IMG/VR virus record: IMGVR_UViG_3300037156_000063 | Location: 1 to 22,971 of that record | Reading direction: 5' to 3' (one strand) | From: a virus | Length of the DNA: 22,971 nt | Shown here: one piece after another, positions 7,446 through 13,983 of the stretch | Layout: every line of letters starts with the position of its first letter | How positions within the stretch are numbered: position 1 is the first letter of the stretch | Notes under the pieces: generated by a model | The model's database searches: none | What the model saw: only the letters and a program-made list of their open reading frames with translations | What the model was told of the DNA's origin: nothing | Translations under genes and position numbers: made by a program

Positions 7446-9122
7446 TTAGTTAGTTGAAATCGGGGTAATGTTTCCCTCGACGTTGTAGGTGAGCGAGGTG
7501 AACGTTCCGCTGGTGGATATGGTTACGGTCGTACCCGCCTTAGCCCGTACGTGCACCGGTATGCCCTCGAACGCTCCCGCCGCGGCGACCGCTATTCCCA
7601 GCGTTCCCGTGATGCTCGAAAAGTTTAAGCTGAGGCTGCGTGGGGTATTCGTTTCGTCGGTGTACGCACAGACGACGTTGAACGTACCCGCGACGAACGC
7701 GGTTACGTTTGCATTGGCGGAAACGAGATATGAAGAATCTGTGGCAGGGACGGTGAGAGTTTGTACGGTCGCCTGGGCAGAAGTTTTAGCCGTCAGTCTC
7801 CCCGTATTGCCGAGCATTAAAGTTCCAGCGGCATCTCCGCTTACGTTAAGTTCTGGGTAGGTGACCTGTAAATTTCCTGCACCTAAATCTACCTGCGACA
7901 GGTCGAGCCACGTGTAGTACGAGGATAGGTCAGAATTAAAAAACTGTAACTGTCCAATCCTGCCTGAACCTGATGTCGAGCCTGGAAGAATAACGACATC
8001 TCCCCCTTGATTCGTTCCACCTGCACCACCTGAACCGAATATATACACACCGCCACCATTGCCGTTGGTTACAGCACCTCCGCTGATTCCAACACTTCCT
8101 GCATCTCCGCTTGTATTTCCGCCATCACCACCAGCGATATTTACGTATCCACCTGGACCAGTCGCACCGCCACCACCACCAGTGTACTGCAAGCTCCCGC
8201 CAGCACCGCTGCCGTAGCCGCCGCCGCCGATGTTCACGAACGCACCACCCTGCTGTCCAGCGATTACGGAATTCCCACCAGCCATGGCGAATTGAGAACC
8301 TCCGCCAGACGACTGTACGCCTGCAACGAACTGAACTTGGTTTGAAGCATGTATGAAGTACGGATTATTGCCGCTGTTGAGCTGAAGCTCACCGCCAGAG
8401 TAGTTCCCAGAGTTTCCGTACAGGGTAACGTCGCCGTTAGCTGCAACGCCGATAGCTTGAACGCCAGATGAAGATAGAATGTTGTTGCCGAGCGTCAGGT
8501 TGCCCGTGTTTGCAAATACCTGTATGACGCTGACGGCACTGATGACAAACCCGGACGTTGAGCCAACAGAGGCGATTGACAGGCTGGCTGTAGACACCGC
8601 GAGGAAGGTGCTGGTGTACGTTCCAGGAACACCGAAGTTGTTAGAGATGTTGCCGCCGAGCGAGTAATTGAAAGAGCCTACGGTGACTGCCGACGCTGTA
8701 ATGGTAACCTGGTACGTGTTTCCGGCAACAATAGGCAGAGCAGAAGCTGGGTGGACACTTGATGCAATTCTTCCTGATTTGTTGAGCACGTTCGGGCTAG
8801 TCCCGTACACCCAGCCAGAGGTCATCGTCCAGTTCGGCGTGGTGAGCGCAGGTGCGAGCTGTGCGCCGTTGGCGGTCTGGTAGATTGCGGCGTTCTGTCC
8901 TGCTGTTGTCGTGCCGACGTCGAGGGCGTTGGCTGGCGCCGCAGTGCCGATGCCGATTTGCCCCGTGGGGGAGAAGAATATCAGACCGCCGCCCGTGTAC
9001 GACCACTGGGTTGAGTAGGCACCCATCGTGAGTGCGAGGTTGGCGGTCGGGTTGCCCAGCCCAGACCAGAGGGCAGAGCCGCCGCCAGAACCAGGTGCCG
9101 AGCTGTACGGTAAGAGTGCCAT
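7446..9122 (-). CDS. Glycine-rich tail fibre / adhesin
   Basis: This is a 558-aa fibre protein with distinct segments. Residues 57-69 ('GIGTAAPANALDV') are a motif seen in many phage fibres. Residues about 90-205 look like a beta-sandwich, possibly a carbohydrate-binding module ('WTMTSGWVYG', 'YQVTITASAVTVGSFNYSLGG'). Residues about 290-375 are strongly Gly-rich, with repeated 'GG..V.I.GG' patterns that could pack as a polyglycine sandwich like the receptor-binding tip of phage S16. Residues about 440-558 form a C-terminal knob ('CAYTDETNTPRSLSLNF', 'GIPVHVRAKAGTTVTISTSGTF', 'YNVEGNI'). The DNA for the central region (roughly 7700-8500) is markedly more AT-rich than its flanks, which suggests mosaic exchange of the specificity part. 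The start ATG 9122 lies one base after the preceding TAG. Confidence 0.75.
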   Translation of the reverse strand: MALLPYSSAPGSGGGSALWSGLGNPTANLALTMGAYSTQWSYTGGGLIFFSPTGQIGIGTAAPANALDVGTTTAGQNAAIYQTANGAQLAPALTTPNWTMTSGWVYGTSPNVLNKSGRIASSVHPASALPIVAGNTYQVTITASAVTVGSFNYSLGGNISNNFGVPGTYTSTFLAVSTASLSIASVGSTSGFVISAVSVIQVFANTGNLTLGNNILSSSGVQAIGVAANGDVTLYGNSGNYSGGELQLNSGNNPYFIHASNQVQFVAGVQSSGGGSQFAMAGGNSVIAGQQGGAFVNIGGGGYGSGAGGSLQYTGGGGGATGPGGYVNIAGGDGGNTSGDAGSVGISGGAVTNGNGGGVYIFGSGGAGGTNQGGDVVILPGSTSGSGRIGQLQFFNSDLSSYYTWLDLSQVDLGAGNLQVTYPELNVSGDAAGTLMLGNTGRLTAKTSAQATVQTLTVPATDSSYLVSANANVTAFVAGTFNVVCAYTDETNTPRSLSLNFSSITGTLGIAVAAAGAFEGIPVHVRAKAGTTVTISTSGTFTSLTYNVEGNITPISTN

Positions 9123-9123
9123 T

Positions 9124-9474
9124 CTAAGACCCCGCTATGCTAATTACATCTCCGAGCGTCCCGTTCACCCAGAGGACGTTCGTGTTCGTGACGGCAAAGG
9201 AAACGGACGCACCCGCTGCCAGGATGTACCCGTTCCCCGTGCCGTCCACCGTGTTCGTCACGCCAGAGCCGCCGACGGTGATGCTGGCGGCGTTCGTAGA
9301 CTTGGTCGAGATGATGACCCCGTTCACCAGGGTGTTCGCGGCGAGCTGAACCGCCGTCCCCGTGGTGGCTATCTTTGCTTGGCCTACGAAGGCAGTGCCG
9401 GACAGCACGGGCGCTGCGGTGACGGTGGTCGTCCCTATGCTCGGGTTGTACGGTCCTGGCTGTAGTCCTGCCAT
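9124..9474 (-). CDS. Small beta-rich virion protein (decoration- or spike-like)
   Basis: This is a 116-aa protein rich in Thr, Val, Ala and Gly. 'AVQLAANTLVNGVIISTKSTNAASITVGGSGVT' leads into 'NGYILAAGASVSFAV' and ends 'WVNGTLGDVISIAGS'. This order of strands is common in small phage head or tail accessory proteins with a compact beta-barrel. It lies just upstream of the glycine-rich fibre and could form the fibre's base or decorate the capsid. The similar composition of 9980-10294 suggests a related fold. The gene boundary is clear: the start is 4 bp after the previous stop, and its own stop is 1 bp before the next ATG. Confidence 0.7.
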   Translation of the reverse strand: MAGLQPGPYNPSIGTTTVTAAPVLSGTAFVGQAKIATTGTAVQLAANTLVNGVIISTKSTNAASITVGGSGVTNTVDGTGNGYILAAGASVSFAVTNTNVLWVNGTLGDVISIAGS

Positions 9475-9478
9475 ACGG

Positions 9479-9973
9479 TTACAGGCTGCTTAAGAAGCTG
9501 TTAATCTTTTCTAGCCGCTCGGTCGCCTCTCGGTGCTTCGCCTCTGCGGTGCGCTCGCGCTCGGCAACGACGGCCTCTCGGCTGTCCAGCGACACCTGGG
9601 CAGCCTTCGCCTCGGCAACGTGCTGCCCCGCGGACTGGCTTGCCGCGTCCGCGTCCGCCTGAGCCTGCCTGTTCACCGCGGCGAGCAGGTCCTTCTGCTC
9701 CGCAAGGTGGTCAAGGTCGTACCTGGCAACCTCTGCCAGCTTCTGGTGCTCGGCAACCTGCTGCTCTTTGGCAAGCACCTCGCCCCTCAGGAACTCGAGG
9801 TGCGTTTCGTGCGCCACCGCCTCGGACTGCACCCTGTCTCGGTGGATGGTTGCCTCCTTGACCCTCAGCTGGAGGTGCTCAAGGTTCGCCTGCTGCTCTG
9901 AAATTCTGCGGCTCACGTCCTCCAGGGAGGACAGAGCCTGCTGCGTTTCTGGGTTCAGTGTGTCTAGTGGCAT
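9479..9973 (-). CDS. Coiled-coil protein A
   Basis: This 164-aa protein is almost wholly alpha-helical. Heptad-like spacing of Leu/Ala/Val with many Glu, Gln, Arg and His residues runs from about residue 15 to 160 ('LEHLQLRVKEATIHRDRVQSEAVAHETHLEFLRGEVLAKEQQ'). There is no Cys, no signal peptide and no enzymatic motif. The last 30 residues ('SREAVVAERERTAEAKHREATERLEKI') resemble the tail of the second coiled-coil protein at 10295-10996. It sits among virion genes between two small beta-rich proteins, so a rod-like structural part (head or tail spike shaft) or an assembly chaperone are both possible. The start ATG 9973 is 6 bp after the preceding TAG. Confidence 0.7.
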   Translation of the reverse strand: MPLDTLNPETQQALSSLEDVSRRISEQQANLEHLQLRVKEATIHRDRVQSEAVAHETHLEFLRGEVLAKEQQVAEHQKLAEVARYDLDHLAEQKDLLAAVNRQAQADADAASQSAGQHVAEAKAAQVSLDSREAVVAERERTAEAKHREATERLEKINSFLSSL

Positions 9974-9979
9974 ATGGTT

Positions 9980-10294
9980 CTACTTTTCAAATACCGCGTA
10001 GCTGGGAGTTCCCGCGCTGGCCACGCTCACGAGTCCCGTGTAGATGACCCCAATGCACTCCGCGTAGCTGCCGCCCGTGCCGTCCGCGGCGGAGCTGCCA
10101 GCCTTCAGCACCATGTGGTAGTTGCTGGTGCTTGCCCCCGCGCCGAGCAGTACGTACAGCACCCCCGTGTCAAGGTTCTGCACCTGCCAGCCTCCCCGCG
10201 CGGAGTTCGCCGCCAGCGCCGTGGTGGACGTCTTTACCGTCCCCGTGCTGGCAACTACGCTCCTCTGTGAAACTATCGCGCTTACGTCTGCCAT
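9980..10294 (-). CDS. Small beta-rich virion protein
   Basis: This is a 104-aa protein. Its middle ('SARGGWQVQNLDTGVLYVLLGAGASTSNYHMVLKAGSSA') and end ('ECIGVIYTGLVSVASAGTPSYAVFEK') match the pattern of a small single-domain beta protein found repeatedly in phage head and tail gene clusters ('gw.iqN...g.lyv.lG..as....h..Lkag......ytG.v'). The function of that group is not established; a capsid spike or decoration protein is the usual guess. Here it sits between the two coiled-coil genes, which invites the idea of a rod plus tip complex. Its start ATG abuts the TAA of the preceding gene (TAAATG). Confidence 0.7.
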   Translation of the reverse strand: MADVSAIVSQRSVVASTGTVKTSTTALAANSARGGWQVQNLDTGVLYVLLGAGASTSNYHMVLKAGSSAADGTGGSYAECIGVIYTGLVSVASAGTPSYAVFEK

Positions 10295-10996
10295 TTAGGT
10301 TTTCTTTAATGCTATCAGTCTCGCGTTCTGTAAAATAATTTGGTCGCTGGCGAGCTTCTGCCTCTCAAGCTGGAGCTTCGCTTCCCTGCCGTTCAGAGCT
10401 TCCTCCCGTGCGTCCTGCGCCGCCTGCCTGTTGTCCAGCTCTGCCGCCTGGGCTGCCACGTGGTGCTCGTGGTCGGCCTTCGCCCTCACCGTTGAAGCCT
10501 CGCGCCCGTTCGCTGCCTCCAGCGTTACCTGCGCCTCGCGCTGCTGCGCCTGGGAACGTGCCAGTAGTGCCACAGATGCCTCCCTGTCGGCTACCGCCGC
10601 GCTGTGGGCGTCCTGTGCGTCCTGGCGGGCTTTCAGGGCGCTGTCCGTAGCCTCAATTGCCTTGGCTTCCAGCAGCTCTTGGGCTTCCCTGTGCAGAGCC
10701 AGCTCTGCCTCGCGCTCGGCAAGTACCTTGCCCCTCGCGTCCAGCTCCAGCACGAACGTTGCCGCCTCTGCCCTCGCCACCTCCACCTTGGCGTGAATGC
10801 TGGCAAGCTCTGCCTCGGCTGCCGCCCGCTGGTCGGCTATCTGCTGCGCAAGGATTTGCCCCTGCTGCTGCTGCACGCTGCGCATCTTCCTCAGCCGGTC
10901 CACGTCCGCCGCAACCTCTGCGCCGTCCGCGAGCTGCTGGTTGTCCTGCACGCGCTTCGCCTGCTGCGCCGCCCTCTGGTCTAGCAGTAACGGCAT
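10295..10996 (-). CDS. Coiled-coil protein B
   Basis: This is a 233-aa protein predicted by eye to be one long alpha-helical coiled coil. It is rich in Ala, Gln, Glu and Arg, with repeated segments such as 'ELDARGKVLAEREAELALHREAQELLEAKAIEA', 'DREASVALLARSQAQQREAQVTLEA' and 'DNRQAAQDAREEALNGREAKLQLERQKLASDQ'. The recurring 'GREA'/'DREA' units suggest internal duplication. There are no Trp or Cys residues and no membrane segment. With the shorter coiled-coil gene at 9479-9973 it may have arisen by duplication and length variation. A fibrous virion part or an assembly scaffold is likely from context; no enzyme is suggested. The start ATG 10996 lies 4 bp after the preceding stop. Confidence 0.7.
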   Translation of the reverse strand: MPLLLDQRAAQQAKRVQDNQQLADGAEVAADVDRLRKMRSVQQQQGQILAQQIADQRAAAEAELASIHAKVEVARAEAATFVLELDARGKVLAEREAELALHREAQELLEAKAIEATDSALKARQDAQDAHSAAVADREASVALLARSQAQQREAQVTLEAANGREASTVRAKADHEHHVAAQAAELDNRQAAQDAREEALNGREAKLQLERQKLASDQIILQNARLIALKKT

Positions 10997-11000
10997 CTTG

Positions 11001-11444
11001 CTATATTACGGCTGCCTCTTCCTCGTCCGCTGGGGTCTCGGTTGCCACCACCATGTCGTAGCTGCCGAGCTTCTTCACGCGGCTCTTGTCCTTCAGGTTG
11101 CTCTCCATGCGCTTCCGGTCGGCGGTCGCCCTGCTGCGGGACTGCTCCTGGGCAGCCAGCAGCTGCACCTCGGACACGTCCGTCGCCAGCCGCGGCGTGA
11201 GCATACACCGCTCGAGTATCTGGTCCTTCAGGTACTCGTTCTGCATGTCCTTCGGGCTGCGACCCGTTACCTGGTTCACCAGGTGCTTCGCGTAGTGCCA
11301 CGCCAGGTACTCGGGCACGTCCACGCTCTCCCCAGGCTTGAACGTCCTGCTGTTGCCGGCCCACGTCCCCGTGAAGTCCCTGTCGTCCACGTTCACGAAC
11401 GTCAGTATCACGTTCGGGTCAAAGACCCCGTCCTTCTGCTTCAT
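11001..11444 (-). CDS. Hypothetical structural protein after the head-protein gap
   Basis: This 147-aa protein starts at ATG 11444 ('MKQKDGVFDPNVILTFVNVDDRDFTGTWAGN'), which has a strong Shine-Dalgarno sequence (GAAGGGGATTCT then ATG). The same frame stays open upstream but crosses hairpin-rich noncoding sequence, so the longer version is rejected. The N-terminal 75 residues look like a small beta domain with 'RTFKPGESVDVPEYLAWHYAKHLVNQ', a pattern I associate with small phage head or neck proteins that have a KPGE turn. Residues 85-130 are charged and helical ('QEQSRSRATADRKRMESNLKDKSRVKKL'), and the C-terminus is acidic. The function is unknown; a neck or head-completion role is possible. 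It begins a sub-block after a 125-bp gap with strong hairpins. Confidence 0.75.
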   Translation of the reverse strand: MKQKDGVFDPNVILTFVNVDDRDFTGTWAGNSRTFKPGESVDVPEYLAWHYAKHLVNQVTGRSPKDMQNEYLKDQILERCMLTPRLATDVSEVQLLAAQEQSRSRATADRKRMESNLKDKSRVKKLGSYDMVVATETPADEEEAAVI

Positions 11445-11479
11445 AGAATCCCCTTCGCGGCGTTTATGGTGCGCTGCTT

Positions 11480-11498
11480 GCGTGCCGCCGGAGCACGC
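11480..11498 (-). other. Perfect 6-bp hairpin in the 125-bp intergenic gap
   Basis: On the minus strand GCGTGC and GCACGC flank the 7-nt loop TCCGGCG. No T-run follows, so it is not a classic intrinsic terminator. It lies about 36 nt upstream of the start of the 147-aa gene and about 20 nt downstream of a much longer hairpin. It may act in mRNA stability or processing. Confidence 0.5.
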
Positions 11499-11517
11499 GC
11501 AGGAAAGGTGGCTTGCG

Positions 11518-11567
11518 CCGCCAGTCCCCTCCCCAGGGAGTATCGGTAGCTGGGGAGGGAGTGGCGG
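11518..11567 (-). other. Long two-part hairpin just after the putative decoration gene
   Basis: Ten perfect base pairs (CCCTCCCCAG with CTGGGGAGGG, positions 11527-11536 and 11550-11559) close a 13-nt loop. A further six pairs (CCGCCA with TGGCGG, 11518-11523 and 11562-11567) extend the stem past a small internal loop. The structure begins 2 nt after the stop codon of the 249-aa head protein. No U-run follows. It is most simply a 3' stabilising or processing structure, or a partial terminator that lowers expression of the genes beyond the abundant head proteins. Confidence 0.7.
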
Positions 11568-11569
11568 AA

Positions 11570-12319
11570 CTAGCCGACGTTCAGGAACACTGGGGCAATC
11601 TGCCCGTCCGTGCTCGTGATGATGGCCGTTCCGACCTGGCTCGTGGTTGCAGCAACAACCGCCACCGCGCCCGGGGTGGAGGTCGACGGTGCGCACCCGA
11701 GGGCAATCGTAATGCCGCCCTGGGAGAGAACCGCGGTCGTGCCGAAGGTCTGAACCCAGCCGTAGCTCGTTGCCGGCAGAATCCAGTTCGCCACGCCCAC
11801 GGGCTGGCCGAGGGGGGTCGTTGGGTTCTGGACGACGTTCGTGTACTGGTGGGGAATCAGGGTCACGGCCGTTGTGCTCGCGTCCCACGCCACAATGAGC
11901 GGGTCGGAGAGGTTCAGCGTGATGACGCCGCCGCTGATCGCCGCCGAGGAGGTGTTGATTTGGTAGCTGTAGCCTGCGCCCGCGCCGCTCACGACGACCG
12001 CGTAGCCGCGGTTGTAGTAGCCCACGGTTGCGGCGGTTGAGCCGAGGGTAATGGTCACGGTGGTCGCGCCGACGGCGGCCGCCGCGCTCGGGGTCTTGGC
12101 CACGTGGTTGGCAATCGTCACCGGACCCGCCACCAGGTTGCCCGCGACGAGGTTCGACGCGCCAGCCTGCACCCAGCGGAACTCGCGCCCGTCGGAGCCG
12201 GTAATCATCGGACCCGTCTGTGAGCCGTCGAACAGCACGTTGGCCGACGTGTTCGAGGGCAGGTCGCTCTGGAACTGGTCAACCGGTGCGTTCATCAGGT
12301 TCGGGGAAAGTCTTGACAT
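11570..12319 (-). CDS. Putative head decoration / minor capsid protein
   Basis: This 249-aa beta-rich protein has a short N-terminal arm ('MSRLSPNLMNAPVDQFQSDLPSNTSANVLFDG') before 'GREFRWVQAGASNLVAGNLV'. Ala/Val/Thr-rich strands follow, including 'ATTVTITLGS' and 'GYAVVVSGAGAGYSYQINTSSA', and then a second part with 'QPVGVANWILPATSYGWVQTFG'. The strand-and-loop composition and its position two genes after the major capsid protein fit a capsid decoration or head-surface protein. Its leader contains the 14-mer TTAACCAACCAACA, exactly as in the capsid gene, which suggests the two share high-level translation. No specific family is recognised; a tail-tube or spike protein is the alternative. There is a strong hairpin right after its stop. 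Confidence 0.65.
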   Translation of the reverse strand: MSRLSPNLMNAPVDQFQSDLPSNTSANVLFDGSQTGPMITGSDGREFRWVQAGASNLVAGNLVAGPVTIANHVAKTPSAAAAVGATTVTITLGSTAATVGYYNRGYAVVVSGAGAGYSYQINTSSAAISGGVITLNLSDPLIVAWDASTTAVTLIPHQYTNVVQNPTTPLGQPVGVANWILPATSYGWVQTFGTTAVLSQGGITIALGCAPSTSTPGAVAVVAATTSQVGTAIITSTDGQIAPVFLNVG

Positions 12320-12321
12320 GA

Positions 12322-12335
12322 TGTTGGTTGGTTAA
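12322..12335 (-). promoter_or_regulatory. A/C-rich translation leader (copy 1)
   Basis: The minus-strand leader TTAACCAACCAACA ends 2 nt before ATG 12319. It contains no G and no Shine-Dalgarno complement. The same 14 bases precede the major capsid gene. An unstructured, A/C-rich leader of this kind would suit SD-independent ribosome loading. Shorter versions (TTAACCAACA, AAACCAACA) precede the genes starting at 15661 and 596. Confidence 0.5.
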
Positions 12336-12343
12336 TGGTTTTC

Positions 12344-12892
12344 TTAAGCTGTTCTGCTGAACGTTGCGGCGGTCGCGCTGGAGAACACGACCTGGTACTT
12401 CGCCGTGCCGGCAACTCCGCTCCGAACGGTCAGCGGGGTGATGGCTGCGGCAGAGCCGCTCACGGTGGCTGCGGTAATCTGCAGGTCCCAGTCGGACTGC
12501 ACCATGTTGGTGTTGACCACCATGGTGACCGTGTTCGAGCCTGCCGTGTTGTCCACGTAGAAGTCGAACACCGTGCCCTGCACCGCGCCGAGGACCGTGC
12601 CGAGGTCTGTTCCGGTCGGCAGGGTGATGGCCGTTGCGCTGCCCGACGTCGAGGTCAGGTAGCCGCACTTCAGGTTCGCGCCCGTGACGGCTGCGGTGGA
12701 GTTGACGGCGTAGGTCGTGCCGTGGCCGCCGATGGCGGGAACCGCGTTCGTTACCACCCCGTTGTTGGTCACCGTGCCGTTGTTGGTCACGGCGCCGGCA
12801 ACGGTCATGGCTCCGCCCAGGGTCACAGCCTTGTTCGTGTTCAGGCCAGCCGCCAGAACCACGGGCAGGTTGTTCTCTAATAGTTGTGCCAT
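12344..12892 (-). CDS. Virion protein downstream of major capsid (head accessory)
   Basis: This is a 182-aa Thr/Val/Ala/Asn-rich protein. Residues about 15-50 form a beta-like repeat ('NTNKAVTLGGAMTVAGAVTNNGTVTNNGVVTN') resembling a short fibre shaft or spike neck. A single globular beta domain follows ('CGYLTSTSGSATAITLPTGTDLGTVLG', 'FDFYVDNTAGSNTVTMVVNTNMV', 'KYQVVFSSATAATFSRTA'). Similar small proteins are placed after the capsid gene in many phages and are found in virions as head-surface or fibre proteins. A head-fibre role is plausible here because of the repeat-then-knob layout. The start ATG 12892 has AGAAAGGG about 11 nt upstream, a possible but distant Shine-Dalgarno sequence. Confidence 0.65.
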   Translation of the reverse strand: MAQLLENNLPVVLAAGLNTNKAVTLGGAMTVAGAVTNNGTVTNNGVVTNAVPAIGGHGTTYAVNSTAAVTGANLKCGYLTSTSGSATAITLPTGTDLGTVLGAVQGTVFDFYVDNTAGSNTVTMVVNTNMVQSDWDLQITAATVSGSAAAITPLTVRSGVAGTAKYQVVFSSATAATFSRTA

Positions 12893-12913
12893 ATAGGTTA
12901 GACCCTTTCTAGG

Positions 12914-13942
12914 CTATACGCCCGTTATGCCGGTCAGCGCGCCGTGGCGACGTGGGTTGTCGGTAATCAGGTTGCCGCCCAGGACCACGAAGGAGTTCAC
13001 GCTGAAGCTGTTGAAGGACTTAATCCAGCCCGTCCAGCTGAAGCCCATGCTCTCGGCCTCGTTGTACTGGTTGCCCACGATTTTCTCGTAGCGTACCGGT
13101 ACCTCTTCGCCGAACTCGCCAGGAATTGGCAGGACGTAGAAGTCCATGAACTCCTCGTTCAGCATATACAGGTAGCCCGCTGGGGCTTTCCTGTCGCTCA
13201 GGAGGGGAATGCCCAGGAACTCCATCGCCTTGTAGCCGGTGAAGCCCTTGAAGTTCTTTGCCACCTGCACGTCCTTCATGATGCGCTCCTGGGGCTGCAG
13301 GAGTGACTCGTAGAGGGCGGTGACTGCGAACGGGGCGTAGATGCTCGTCGGCTGCACGCCAGCGTCGGTGATGGCGTTGTACAGCGTTCGGAGGCTCAGG
13401 AGGGTCAGGAGGCCGCTGGAGGCTGCCGTGAGGGTGCCGTCCAGGGTTGGGTACGTGCTGCGGCTCAGGTTGCCGATGGTGGTAACGGTCGTGCCGTCGT
13501 TCACCAGGGCCGTCAGGCCGAGCATGTCCTTGCCGCCGTTGCCCGTGCCGTCGCCGTAGAACATGGTGCCGAGGAAGTCGGCCAGGTCCTGCGCTCGGCT
13601 GCGGCACTCAACCTCGGCGAGGTCGATGGTCTTCTGCACGGTGTTGTTTGCCGCCAGGTCGGTAATGGGCAGCGCGATGTTCGCCGCGACGAACTTCGGG
13701 TTGTACTGCATGAGCACTCTGGTGTTCGTTGCGGTGGTTGGTAGGGAGTCGAACCCGCTGAAGGAGGTGATGTTGCCGCCGGTGTTGAACTTGATAGGGA
13801 AGTCCATGGTCGCTGCCTTGAACTTCTTGTCCGTCTTGCTGAGCATGGACGTCGTGAAGACGTTCGTTCTCAGCACGGTGTCAACAACCTGCGGTACAAT
13901 CCACTCCAGCGTAAGGGTGTCTACCCTGTTGTCGAATGACAT
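12914..13942 (-). CDS. Major capsid protein (HK97-fold type)
   Basis: This is a 342-aa protein encoded directly after the scaffold, in the canonical position for the capsid subunit. The N-terminal helix ('NRVDTLTLEWIVPQVVDTVLRTNVFTTSMLSK') is followed by an extended 'FPIKFNTGGNITSFSGFDSLPTT' that would suit the E-loop. A spine-helix-like segment follows ('TIDLAEVECRSRAQDLADFLGTMFYGDG'), then an A-domain-like region with 'TLYNAITDAGVQPTSIYAPFAVTALYESLLQPQ' and 'GYKAMEFLGIPLLSDRKAPAGYLYMLNEEFMDFYVLP'. These last segments are typical of phage capsid proteins of this size. Its leader carries the G-free TTAACCAACCAACA motif instead of a Shine-Dalgarno sequence. The assignment rests on position, size and segment order; no alignment was possible. 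Confidence 0.85.
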   Translation of the reverse strand: MSFDNRVDTLTLEWIVPQVVDTVLRTNVFTTSMLSKTDKKFKAATMDFPIKFNTGGNITSFSGFDSLPTTATNTRVLMQYNPKFVAANIALPITDLAANNTVQKTIDLAEVECRSRAQDLADFLGTMFYGDGTGNGGKDMLGLTALVNDGTTVTTIGNLSRSTYPTLDGTLTAASSGLLTLLSLRTLYNAITDAGVQPTSIYAPFAVTALYESLLQPQERIMKDVQVAKNFKGFTGYKAMEFLGIPLLSDRKAPAGYLYMLNEEFMDFYVLPIPGEFGEEVPVRYEKIVGNQYNEAESMGFSWTGWIKSFNSFSVNSFVVLGGNLITDNPRRHGALTGITGV

Positions 13943-13944
13943 TG

Positions 13945-13958
13945 TGTTGGTTGGTTAA
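13945..13958 (-). promoter_or_regulatory. A/C-rich translation leader (copy 2)
   Basis: The 14-mer TTAACCAACCAACA is identical to copy 1 and ends 2 nt before the capsid ATG at 13942. The preceding 27 nt back to the scaffold stop are also A-rich (CAAAAACAAAAAG), giving a fully unstructured initiation region for what should be the most translated gene of the phage. Confidence 0.5.
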
Positions 13959-13983
13959 AGGTTAGTGGAACTTTTTGTTTTTG

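Noticed and set aside
11001-11888. 295-aa ORF running from 11888 to 11001
   Set aside because: Its first half is antiparallel-frame shadow of the 249-aa head protein and hairpin-rich intergenic DNA. The SD-backed ATG at 11444 defines the real gene.
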